Shown here one piece after another: positions 6,159-12,736 of a DNA stretch of 30,296 nucleotides. The DNA lies in assembly GCA_030699255.1 (NCBI GenBank), contig JAUYJR010000031.1, forward strand, positions 1 to 30,296. The letters run 5' to 3'. The notes beneath the pieces are model-generated. The model saw only the letters and a list, made by a program, of their open reading frames with translations. It was not told the origin of the DNA and did not search any database. The number at the start of each line of letters is the position of its first letter. Positions within the stretch are counted from its first letter, which is position 1. Both the position numbers and the translations under genes were made by a program. Origin of the DNA: a bacterium. GTDB lineage: Bacteria > Patescibacteriota > Minisyncoccia > Minisyncoccales > UBA10102.

Positions 6159-8090
6159 CTATGTACCACGTTTCTGCTTTTTAATCAAGTCTCGGATAAT
6201 TGCGGCCCGCTCAAAGTCAAGGTTTGCCGCGGCATTTTTCATTTCCTCCTCCATAATTTTCTTGTCTTGCAGAACACTCATTTCTTCTTCAATTCCTCCA
6301 TGTTTGCGCATGAGATCCCAAGTGCGGATCTCTTTAATAATGGGTTTTGGGGTGATGCCATGCTCTTTATTGTGTTGTTCTTGTATTTTTCTCCTTCGTT
6401 CAATTTCTCGAATGGCCCGCTCCATAGATCCGGTTACCTTGTCCGCGTACAAAATAACTCTTCCCTTGGGATGTCGGGCCGCCCTTCCCATGGTTTGAAT
6501 GAGTGTAACGTCATTACGCAAAAATCCTTCTTTGTCCGCGTCCAGAATGATAACCAGTGCAACCTCCGGGAGATCAAGCCCTTCCCGCAGGAGATTGATT
6601 CCCACAATGGCATCAAGATCTCCTCTGCGGAGTTTTTCCAGAATTGCGGGTCGCTCAAGTGTCTTTATATCTCCGTGCATCCATTGATTACGGATACCTC
6701 GTTCTTGAAGAACGGCGCTCGTCTCCTCCGCAAGTACTTTTGTAAGGGTGATGACAAGAGATCGATTTCCTCGCTCCTTCTCTTTTTTAACTTCTGAGAC
6801 CAGGTCTTCTAGTTGTCGTTCCGTGGAGCGGATTTCAATAGTGGGCTCCAGAAGTCCTGTGGGGCGAATGAGCTGTTCGGCAATTCTTCCTTTGCTTTTC
6901 TCTCGCTCCTCTACTCCCGGAGTTGCCGATACAAATATTAGCCGAGGAGCTAAGCGCTCAAACTCTTTCTGCATGAGCGGACGGTTATCAATTGCGGACG
7001 GTAGGCGAAATCCATGTTCAATCAGCATCTGTTTTCTCGCCTTGTCTTGCACAGACATGGCACGAAGCTGAGGAAGCGTCATGTGGCTTTCATCAAGAAA
7101 GACCAGTCGGTCTTCCGGAAAGTGATCCAACAGGGTAAATGGAGGATCTTTGGGTTTTCTAAACTCCATATGCCTAGAGTAGTTTTCAATGCCATGGCAG
7201 TATCCCGATTCCTCAATCATCTCAAGGTCGTAGAGCGTTCGTTTCTCTAGGCGTTCAGCTTCCGGATGTTTTCCGTTGGATTTCAAAGTATGAACATGTT
7301 CTGCCAGTTCTTCTCGGATGCTTTGAATGGCAAGTAAAAGACGCTGTTGCGGAGTAACCCAAAACTTTGCCGGGTGGAACGAGAAATGGGCAACGAGAGC
7401 TTGCCCCTTGCCTTCCGAAATGGTGATGGCTGATATGGTGTCTTGTTCAAACTCAATGCGTACTCCGGTATTTCCGGTAACAAGAGCAACTTCAACGGTA
7501 TCTCCTCGTACGCGGAACGTGCCGGGAGTCTGCTCAAGATCATTTCTTTGATACTGGAGCGCTGTAAGGCGAGCAAGTACATCTCTTCTCCCTATACTTT
7601 GTCCCACCACAAGATCCAGGGAAATTTTTCGGTAGTCTTCAGGAGAACCAATGCTATAGATGCAAGAAATGGAAGCCGCAACAATTACATCTTTTCGTTC
7701 GGCAAGGTCCTGAACCGCTCTGTGGCGCAACCGATCGATGATTTCATTTACCTTTGCGTCTTTTTCAATATAGGTGTTTGTTTGAGGGATATATGCTTCG
7801 GGCTGGTAGTAGTCGTAGTATGAGACAAAGTAGTGCACCGCGTTATCAGGGAAAAACTCCTTAAGCTCTTGGTAGAGCTGGGCCGCGAGTGTTTTATTGG
7901 GGGAAATAATGAGAGCCGGTAATTGACTACGCGAAATGACCTCGCTCATAGTGCGAGTCTTTCCGCTTCCCGTTACTCCTAATAGAACTTGGGGAGATCC
8001 GGCGTCTTCAATTCCTTTAACAAGGCGGTTAGCAGCTTGTATCTGATCCTCTGTTGGATTGAATGGTGATGATAGTCGAAACTTGGCCAT
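6159..8090 (-). CDS. uvrB: UvrABC system protein B (excision nuclease helicase subunit)
   Basis: 643 aa, close to the usual 660-670. Walker A is GVTGSGKT (38-45). The beta-hairpin region has YYDYYQPEAYIP. DESH is the Walker B/DEAD-like motif, followed by GFRLPSAIDNRPL. The helicase C-terminal motifs include REGLDLPEVALV and the QTMGRAAR element. The C-terminal UVR motif (NLDFERAAIIRDLI) that contacts UvrC is present. It acts in nucleotide excision repair, loading onto damage from UvrA. It is divergent from ruvA across a 57-bp promoter region and precedes rpsT. Confidence 0.97.
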   Translation of the reverse strand: MAKFRLSSPFNPTEDQIQAANRLVKGIEDAGSPQVLLGVTGSGKTRTMSEVISRSQLPALIISPNKTLAAQLYQELKEFFPDNAVHYFVSYYDYYQPEAYIPQTNTYIEKDAKVNEIIDRLRHRAVQDLAERKDVIVAASISCIYSIGSPEDYRKISLDLVVGQSIGRRDVLARLTALQYQRNDLEQTPGTFRVRGDTVEVALVTGNTGVRIEFEQDTISAITISEGKGQALVAHFSFHPAKFWVTPQQRLLLAIQSIREELAEHVHTLKSNGKHPEAERLEKRTLYDLEMIEESGYCHGIENYSRHMEFRKPKDPPFTLLDHFPEDRLVFLDESHMTLPQLRAMSVQDKARKQMLIEHGFRLPSAIDNRPLMQKEFERLAPRLIFVSATPGVEEREKSKGRIAEQLIRPTGLLEPTIEIRSTERQLEDLVSEVKKEKERGNRSLVITLTKVLAEETSAVLQERGIRNQWMHGDIKTLERPAILEKLRRGDLDAIVGINLLREGLDLPEVALVIILDADKEGFLRNDVTLIQTMGRAARHPKGRVILYADKVTGSMERAIREIERRRKIQEQHNKEHGITPKPIIKEIRTWDLMRKHGGIEEEMSVLQDKKIMEEEMKNAAANLDFERAAIIRDLIKKQKRGT

Positions 8091-8096
8091 ATGCTT

Positions 8097-8125
8097 GTTA
8101 TGAGGGGAAATGATTGAGAATGCAA
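8097..8125 (-). promoter_or_regulatory. uvrB promoter, leaderless type
   Basis: On the minus strand TTGCAT (8125-8120), a 17-nt spacer and CATAAC (8102-8097) are followed 6 nt later by ATG 8090. The start site is predicted at or next to the initiation codon. Its -35 directly abuts the -35 of the divergent ruvA promoter. No recognisable LexA-type palindrome lies in the interval. Confidence 0.5.
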
Positions 8126-8142
8126 GGATTATACGCTATGAT
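8114..8142 (+). promoter_or_regulatory. ruvA promoter, leaderless type
   Basis: TTGAGA (8114-8119), a 17-nt spacer and TATGAT (8137-8142) are followed 5 nt later by ATG 8148. Spacing is ideal for a housekeeping sigma factor, and the start site is predicted on the initiation codon. No Shine-Dalgarno is present. Confidence 0.6.
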
Positions 8143-8147
8143 GTCCT

Positions 8148-8696
8148 ATGATCTCCTATCTAAAAGGAAGAGTTGTTGCAAGGCTTCGAGATGCCATTGT
8201 GGTTGACGTGGGAGGTGTTGGATATAAAGTATTTGTTGGAGATAACTCTCTTGGAGAAGACGTTGAGCTGTACTGCGCAACGCGCCTCAAAGAGCATACC
8301 ATTGAGATCTATGGGTTTTCTGGTCCCGAATCCCTTGAGCTCTTTGAGATGGTAAACACAATTTCCGGCATAGGGCCAAAAGCGGCTCTTGCTATTTCTT
8401 CTCTTGGAAGCTTTGAGGAGTTGCAACGGGCTATTCGAGAGCAAGATACCGAGTACTTTGAGAAAGTGAAAGGCTTGGGAAAGAAAAAGGTTCAGAAGAT
8501 TATTTTGGAGTTGACGGGACTTTTGGAGGCCGCAACTAGTCACGGGAAAGGGTTGGAACAAGACAAACAAGCTGTAAGCGCGCTTGTATCTCTTGGATTC
8601 TCCAGAAGGGAGGCTACAGAAGCCCTCTCCGATGTTCCTGGCAACATTTCTCTTGAAGAGAGAATAAAGATGGCTCTCAAACATGTCCGCCGGTAA
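8148..8696 (+). CDS. ruvA: Holliday junction DNA helicase subunit RuvA
   Basis: 182 aa. Domain I (about 1-62) is an OB fold starting MISYLKGRVV and ending IYGFSG. Domain II (about 63-140) has two helix-hairpin-helix motifs, TISGIGPKAALAI and VKGLGKKKVQKII. The short C-terminal domain III (about 140-182) has SALVSLGFSRREATEAL, which contacts RuvB. The tetramer binds four-way junctions and recruits RuvB; ruvB is not in this window. The start is fixed by the promoter 5 nt upstream and the standard MI start of the family. Confidence 0.96.
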   Translation: MISYLKGRVVARLRDAIVVDVGGVGYKVFVGDNSLGEDVELYCATRLKEHTIEIYGFSGPESLELFEMVNTISGIGPKAALAISSLGSFEELQRAIREQDTEYFEKVKGLGKKKVQKIILELTGLLEAATSHGKGLEQDKQAVSALVSLGFSRREATEALSDVPGNISLEERIKMALKHVRR

Positions 8697-8727
8697 ATAG
8701 AGGCTCGCCTGGCGAGAGCACTAATCC

Positions 8728-9864
8728 ATGCTTCATAATCCCTTTATTCTTGCGTTAGCTACACTTGTTGGCACCATTGTGGGGGCCGGCATATTTGGTA
8801 TTCCCTATGCTATGACACAGAGTGGGGCTCTTATTGTTGCGGGATACTTCTTGGTGTTTGGAAGTGTTGTCTGGTTTTTGCATCTTGCGGTTGGTGAGAT
8901 TGTTTTGCGCACTCCCGAACAGCACCGCCTCATTGGATATGGATCTCTCTATTTAGGAAAGCTGGGAAAGGCATTCTTTGTTTTTACAACGGTTTTTGCC
9001 GTTGTGGGGGCTCTTCTTGCATATATTGTTATTGGAGGATTTTTTCTCCAAACCCTTATGAGTTCCATTGCCTCGTTCTCTCCGTTTTTTGGTTCTCTGG
9101 TATTTTGGGGCGTCCTCTCCTTGTTTATTGTTCGCGGTATGAAACTCATTGCAATAACGGAGGTGATTATGAACACGGCCCTCTTTGTGGTTGTTGCTCT
9201 AGTTCTGGCGCTTTCGTTCAGATACGTTGAACAAGCCAATATTGTGATTGCAAACACGGAAGCCCTGCTTCTTCCATTTGGAGTAGTACTCTTTGCTCTT
9301 GTGGGATGGGCCGCTATTCCTGAGATTACAGACATTCTAAGAGACTCAAAAAACAGTAAGAAGCTGTTCTCTGTTATTGGGGTTGCAACCATTATTACGG
9401 CGCTCTTGTACTTTGTGTTTGGGTTGGCGGTGGCCGGAGTTTCCGGAGTAGCCACTTCACAAGACGCGCTCTCGGGACTTGTTCCTTTCTTGGGAAGTTC
9501 CGTGGTGGCTGTAGGCGCGTTCTTTGGCCTTCTCACAATAGCAGCTTCCTTTTTGGTGTTGGGGAACTACTTAAAGAATTCTCTGCGGTTTGATTTTGGA
9601 TTTTCCTATATCCTTTCTTCTGCTGTAGCCATTCTTCTTCCGCTTATACTGTTCTTACTTGGGGCAAGAGAGTTTGTGGAGATCATTGCTTTGGTTGGGG
9701 GAGTGGCTCTTGGACTAGAAGGAGTTGGTATTCTCTGGCTCTTGCGCGCAGCTAAGCAAAAGGGGGCAAGAACCCCCGAGTACTCCCTCCCATCTTCCCC
9801 TATTCTTTTTCTTGGCGCTGGACTCTTGTTGGGATTTGGAGTATTGGTAGAGTTATTGCTTTAA
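8728..9864 (+). CDS. Amino-acid permease (AAAP / Trp-Tyr permease-like)
   Basis: 378 aa and highly hydrophobic, with about 10-11 predicted transmembrane helices. The first helix contains GTIVGAGIFGIPYAM, the broken-helix signature of LeuT-fold amino-acid transporters of the aromatic amino-acid/AAAP type. FGVVLFALVGWAAIPEI in mid-protein is the second discontinuous-helix region of the same family. The substrate cannot be set from sequence, but import of amino acids fits an auxotrophic lifestyle (inference). It follows ruvA by 31 nt. A short palindrome (CTCGCC-T-GGCGAG) lies in the gap but has no T run. Confidence 0.8.
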   Translation: MLHNPFILALATLVGTIVGAGIFGIPYAMTQSGALIVAGYFLVFGSVVWFLHLAVGEIVLRTPEQHRLIGYGSLYLGKLGKAFFVFTTVFAVVGALLAYIVIGGFFLQTLMSSIASFSPFFGSLVFWGVLSLFIVRGMKLIAITEVIMNTALFVVVALVLALSFRYVEQANIVIANTEALLLPFGVVLFALVGWAAIPEITDILRDSKNSKKLFSVIGVATIITALLYFVFGLAVAGVSGVATSQDALSGLVPFLGSSVVAVGAFFGLLTIAASFLVLGNYLKNSLRFDFGFSYILSSAVAILLPLILFLLGAREFVEIIALVGGVALGLEGVGILWLLRAAKQKGARTPEYSLPSSPILFLGAGLLLGFGVLVELLL

Positions 9865-9870
9865 TACACT

Positions 9871-9981
9871 ATGACCTGGGATATTTTCATTACCATTCTC
9901 TTTATTATTGGGGCATTCCTGCTTTGGATGTATGCTGCCGATCTCATGTCCCTTCTTGTTATTCCTGAAATTAGGTGGTAG
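9871..9981 (+). CDS. Small single-pass membrane peptide (36 aa)
   Basis: ATG 9871 to TAG 9981 encodes a 36-aa peptide: a short polar start (MTWD), one hydrophobic helix (IFITILFIIGAFLLWMYAA) and a short tail ending PEIRW. It sits 6 nt after the permease stop. Its last codons contain AGGTGG, the best Shine-Dalgarno for the following gene, so its translation could be coupled to that gene. Its function is unknown; an accessory peptide for the permease is possible but unproven. Confidence 0.45.
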   Translation: MTWDIFITILFIIGAFLLWMYAADLMSLLVIPEIRW

Positions 9982-9983
9982 CC

Positions 9984-10745
9984 ATGACACCTATTGAAAG
10001 GCGAAAAGAAAAATATGGATATGAAATTGACGGACTGTGGATGCCAAGGGTAACCGCCATCACATCCATTGTTCTTACAGACCACCTTCTTCACTACTAT
10101 GCGCGACATAGGAGCTTTTCCGACGTGCGGGAGCGTCTTTTAAACTCTGCTCGTTGGGGAACAAGGTTGCACGAAGCCATCGCCAACATCCTCCGAGGTG
10201 AGAAGTGTACGGAGGATCCTGAGATTGCTCCTTCTTTGGAATCTTTTCTTCAGTGGAAGAACGAGTACAAGGTGAAGGTGCTTTCCCCAAAAGACAGTAT
10301 TGAGAAACGGGTGGTTGACCGCGAGTTTTGGTATGCCGGCACAGTTGATGTTATTGCTGAAATAAATGGGGTGCGCGGAGTGCTGGATATTAAGACAGGA
10401 AACGGCATTTGGGAAACATACTCATTGCAGACAGCGGCATATCTGAGGGCGTATAATTTGCAGGAAAAAAAGAAATGTGAAACAAGGTGGATCCTCAGGG
10501 TGGATCAGTATCGAGAGTGCCTTGGATGCCTGGCGCAAAAGAGAGAGAAGGATGGTCGGGCGAGTGTGCGGGGAGGGAAGCGCTTCTGTAATCATCAGTG
10601 GGGTCCCGCAGTTGGGGCAACAGAATTCCAGCGGTTGGACAACGAGAAAGAAGATGTTGAAGCATTTCTTGCCGCGCAAGAATTATGGGAGTGGTGCAAT
10701 AGAGACTGGATCTCTCGGATTCCAAATCACGCAAAGCGCGCCTGA
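9984..10745 (+). CDS. PD-(D/E)XK nuclease-like protein with zinc-knuckle insert
   Basis: 253 aa from ATG 9984, chosen over GTG 9975 because AGGTGG lies 5 nt upstream of the ATG. The RecB/Cas4-type nuclease core is visible: WGTRLHEAI (58-66), Glu107, Asp122 in AGTVDVIAE, Asp135-x-Lys137 in VLDIKTG, and the helix Q149-x-x-x-Y153 (LQTAAYLRAY). A later insert holds C179-x-x-C182 and C202-x-H204, which looks like a four-ligand metal site. A single-domain exonuclease or DNA-end-processing role is inferred. No helicase or CRISPR genes are near, so it is not called Cas4 or AddB. It converges on the coiled-coil gene with 3 nt between stops. Confidence 0.7.
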   Translation: MTPIERRKEKYGYEIDGLWMPRVTAITSIVLTDHLLHYYARHRSFSDVRERLLNSARWGTRLHEAIANILRGEKCTEDPEIAPSLESFLQWKNEYKVKVLSPKDSIEKRVVDREFWYAGTVDVIAEINGVRGVLDIKTGNGIWETYSLQTAAYLRAYNLQEKKKCETRWILRVDQYRECLGCLAQKREKDGRASVRGGKRFCNHQWGPAVGATEFQRLDNEKEDVEAFLAAQELWEWCNRDWISRIPNHAKRA

Positions 10746-10748
10746 GGG

Positions 10749-11900
10749 TTACTCCTCAAGTTTTTTTGAAGGAAGGAGCGCTTCCTGCTCCTCTTTCTTT
10801 GCGGAGAGTGCCCCTATTCTTTTCTTTGCGTCTGTTTCTTGTTGCTCGGCAATGCGGAGTTTAGAGACAAGCATTTCGGTCTCCTTGTCTATATGGCGTT
10901 TTTGGTTTTGTTTCTCCCAAGCTTCCTGCTCCACAGATCTTCTCTCAATCTCTTTGTCCCATCGTTGCTGTTCAATGGTTTTTCTCACATCGGGATCTTT
11001 TGCCTCCTGCTCCTCTTTTTCTATTTTGAGGAGAGTTTCTTTTAGAGAAAAATTCTTTTCTTGCAAAAGAGCAAGCTCGTGACCCACCTCTTCTTGTTGC
11101 TGGCGTATAGTATCGGTTTTTTCCTTTTGGGATTGGCGCTCCACCTGAATTTCTTTTAGACTCTGCTCTTCTTCCACTAATCGTTCCCGCAATGCCTCCA
11201 GTTCCTTTTTTGCTTTTAGGCGCTCGCCTTGCTTTAGTAGTGCCTGCTCCTGGGTTGCAATTTCCGCAATGCGCCCCTGTATGTTCGCAAGATCTTGCTG
11301 GATGTTGTGCATTTTGTCTTCAACACCCCATCGCTCTTGCTCAACGGCGCGTCGCTCATCTTCTGCCTTCCATCTTTGCTCCATGAGCTCTCGCGACTCT
11401 TCCCCGGAAACTGCCTGCTCTTTTTCAAGCTTCTGTTTCTTCTCTTCGGTTTCTTTCTCTCTTGCAAGAATTGGAGAGAGTTCTTGTGCTTGCAATGCAT
11501 CCAAAAGGGACTGGAGCCTCTCCTTTTCATTTTCTAATGGTTCCCATTCTTCTGCTACTCTGCGCAATGCCTGTGTTATCTCCTGGGCGCTTAGAGGTGC
11601 CTGCTCGGCAAAAGAGGGATCTTTTCCAGTATCGGTATTCTGCGAAACTTCTTGAACAACATCATCTTTGCTCTCACTTGGTATGTCAGTGACAGGGGAC
11701 TCTGTAATCTCTTTTTCTTTTTCAGGTTTTGGTTCTTGAAAATCTCTTTCTATGTTATCCACTCCTTTTGTCTGAAGGCGTGCAATATCCTTTCTCATTG
11801 TGTGCACCTTTTCTGGCTGAAAAGGAGTTTCCTCTTCGAGCTCTTTTAGTTTAAAAACCTCCGGATCAGAATTTGTGCCTCCTCCTTTATTTAGTTCCAT
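10749..11900 (-). CDS. Long coiled-coil protein of unknown function
   Basis: 383 aa from ATG 11900; the frame is open upstream to 12023, but those residues overlap the promoter of the divergent unit. Residues 1-50 contain TPFQPEKVHTMRKDIARLQ, a short motif seen near the N-terminus of several proteins in this phylum (from memory). About 50-110 are low-complexity and acidic. About 110-375 are an almost continuous coiled coil rich in E, Q, K and R, with repeated EQ-RW and EQE-W units (EQRWKAEDERRAVEQERW; EQQRWDKEIERRSVEQEAW). No transmembrane segment or enzyme motif is seen. A scaffold or cytoskeletal role is plausible but not supported by any motif. Confidence 0.7.
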   Translation of the reverse strand: MELNKGGGTNSDPEVFKLKELEEETPFQPEKVHTMRKDIARLQTKGVDNIERDFQEPKPEKEKEITESPVTDIPSESKDDVVQEVSQNTDTGKDPSFAEQAPLSAQEITQALRRVAEEWEPLENEKERLQSLLDALQAQELSPILAREKETEEKKQKLEKEQAVSGEESRELMEQRWKAEDERRAVEQERWGVEDKMHNIQQDLANIQGRIAEIATQEQALLKQGERLKAKKELEALRERLVEEEQSLKEIQVERQSQKEKTDTIRQQQEEVGHELALLQEKNFSLKETLLKIEKEEQEAKDPDVRKTIEQQRWDKEIERRSVEQEAWEKQNQKRHIDKETEMLVSKLRIAEQQETDAKKRIGALSAKKEEQEALLPSKKLEE

Positions 11901-11973
11901 AGAATATTTGGATGATTTTTCATGTTGTTTGAAAATCATACCATTCAACAAGTGTTTGCGCAAAAAGGATCCC

Positions 11974-12001
11974 TTGACAGAAACATCTGTGGGAGTACAA
12001 T
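11974..12001 (+). promoter_or_regulatory. Strong sigma-70-type promoter of the greA leader
   Basis: The consensus TTGACA (11974-11979), a 16-nt spacer and TACAAT (11996-12001) predict a start at about 12008. Transcription would run through a 37-codon ORF and two competing hairpins before greA at 12205, giving an unusually long leader of about 200 nt for this window. Confidence 0.75.
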
Positions 12002-12021
12002 GGAGCATACAAAGAAAATAC

Positions 12022-12135
12022 ATGAGACAGATGATATTGCAAGCATTAGATACAACAGTGGAGCAGCGGGGTTCCTTTTTGGGAGGCGTTTATACTATTT
12101 GCAAAAAAGTTACACGCGCCGGATGCATTGAATAA
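12022..12135 (+). CDS. Putative leader peptide (37 aa) upstream of greA
   Basis: ATG 12022, about 14 nt after the predicted start site, opens a 37-codon frame ending in TAA at 12133-12135. The peptide has no recognised family, no hydrophobic helix and no run of one amino acid. It contains GSFLGGVYTICKKV and two Cys. Its last codons overlap the 5' arm (12118-12133) of the predicted antiterminator stem, the geometry expected of a translated attenuator leader. It may also be a chance frame within a non-coding leader. Confidence 0.3.
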   Translation: MRQMILQALDTTVEQRGSFLGGVYTICKKVTRAGCIE

Positions 12136-12197
12136 GAAGTTTCGGGAAATCAGAGAAAATTCAATGCATCTGGCCACCACACGGCCAGATTTTTATA
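12118..12197 (+). promoter_or_regulatory. Terminator/antiterminator switch before greA
   Basis: The terminator stem is ATCTGGCC (12168-12175) with GGCCAGAT (12183-12190), a 7-nt loop, followed by TTTTTATAA. The competing stem is GCCGGATGCATTGAAT (12118-12133) with ATTCAATGCATCTGGC (12159-12174): 16 bp with one G-U pair and a 25-nt loop. The 3' arm of the second covers most of the 5' arm of the first, so the two cannot coexist. This is the arrangement of a transcription attenuator. If only the terminator acts, the product would be a small RNA of about 185 nt. E. coli greA is also preceded by leader terminators (GraL RNAs), a known parallel. Confidence 0.6.
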
Positions 12198-12204
12198 ACA
12201 CTTT

Positions 12205-12675
12205 ATGGAAGAAAAAAGATACTATCTCACCAAAGCGGGGCTGGATCGCATACAGAAGGAATACCAGGACCTCCTTGTGTTTAAGAAGCAAAAAACAATG
12301 GAAGATGTCCCGAACATTCTGCAATCAGAGGATATAAATTCAGAGTACCTGGTATACCAAGAAGACCTTCATCTGCTTGAGGCTAAGATTGTTGAGTATG
12401 GTCACATTCTCAAGCACGTGAATATCATAATGAAGCCCACAAAAGACAAACAGGGAGAAGTGTTCATGGGAGCTACCGTAGAGTTGGTAGATGAGTCAGA
12501 CGGTTCAATTAACGAGTATACGGTTCTTGGCACGCTGGAGGCAAATCCCATGGAAGGCAGAATTTCTTCCGAATCACCCGTAGGAATGCAGTTGCTTGGC
12601 AAGAAGATTGGGGAGAAGGTAACAATTAACTCTCCTATTGAGGTAGTGTACCGTGTCCGGCAGATTCGTTATTAG
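12205..12675 (+). CDS. greA: GreA/GreB-family transcription elongation factor
   Basis: 156 aa, the normal length. An N-terminal antiparallel coiled coil (about 1-75, starting YYLTKAGLDRIQKEYQ) would enter the RNA polymerase secondary channel. A C-terminal FKBP-like domain (about 80-156) has GATVELVDESDG, SPVGMQLLGKKIGEKVTI and VYRVRQIRY. The tip normally reads GDLxENAEYHxA with an Asp-x-x-Glu pair that coordinates Mg for RNA cleavage. Here it reads SEDINSEYLVY with Glu42-Asp43, one residue shorter, so cleavage activity may be altered or the protein may act as a Gfh-like modulator. It is preceded by a putative attenuator and followed by a terminator. Confidence 0.85.
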   Translation: MEEKRYYLTKAGLDRIQKEYQDLLVFKKQKTMEDVPNILQSEDINSEYLVYQEDLHLLEAKIVEYGHILKHVNIIMKPTKDKQGEVFMGATVELVDESDGSINEYTVLGTLEANPMEGRISSESPVGMQLLGKKIGEKVTINSPIEVVYRVRQIRY

Positions 12676-12700
12676 GTTGGCAAAGAGGGGAATTTAACAT

Positions 12701-12731
12701 ATAGTACGGCTATAGAAGCCGTACTATTTTT
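12701..12731 (+). terminator. Intrinsic terminator after greA
   Basis: ATAGTACGGC (12701-12710) pairs perfectly with GCCGTACTAT (12718-12727) around a 7-nt loop and is followed by TTTT. It ends 6 nt before the ATG of the next gene, so that gene's promoter must overlap the terminator or transcription must read through. Confidence 0.8.
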
Positions 12732-12736
12732 GTTAT

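Noticed and set aside
8091..8147. SOS (LexA) box between uvrB and ruvA
   Set aside because: Searched by eye for CTGT-N8-ACAG and GAAC-N4-GTTC patterns; none present.
8703..8716. CTCGCC/GGCGAG palindrome between ruvA and the permease
   Set aside because: Almost no loop and no T run, so not an intrinsic terminator; too short for a confident operator call.
8949..9536. 195-codon frame antisense to the permease
   Set aside because: Low-complexity Thr/Ala/Asn translation, typical of the reverse of a hydrophobic transporter gene; no start signals.
9984..10745. Cas4 / CRISPR association of the PD-(D/E)XK protein
   Set aside because: No repeat-spacer array and no cas genes in the window, and the metal-ligand pattern differs from the four-Cys cluster of Cas4.
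10770..10805. GGAGC...GCTCC hairpin near the convergent end of the nuclease gene
   Set aside because: Only 5 bp with an interrupted T run, and inside coding sequence of a repetitive coiled-coil gene; too weak to call a terminator.
12091..12096. TATACT inside the greA leader as an internal promoter
   Set aside because: No -35 match upstream at usable spacing; the consensus promoter at 11974-12001 explains transcription better.
12194..12199. TATAAC 5 nt before greA ATG as a second leaderless promoter
   Set aside because: No acceptable -35 at 16-18 nt; the bases are better explained as the T-rich tail of the terminator.
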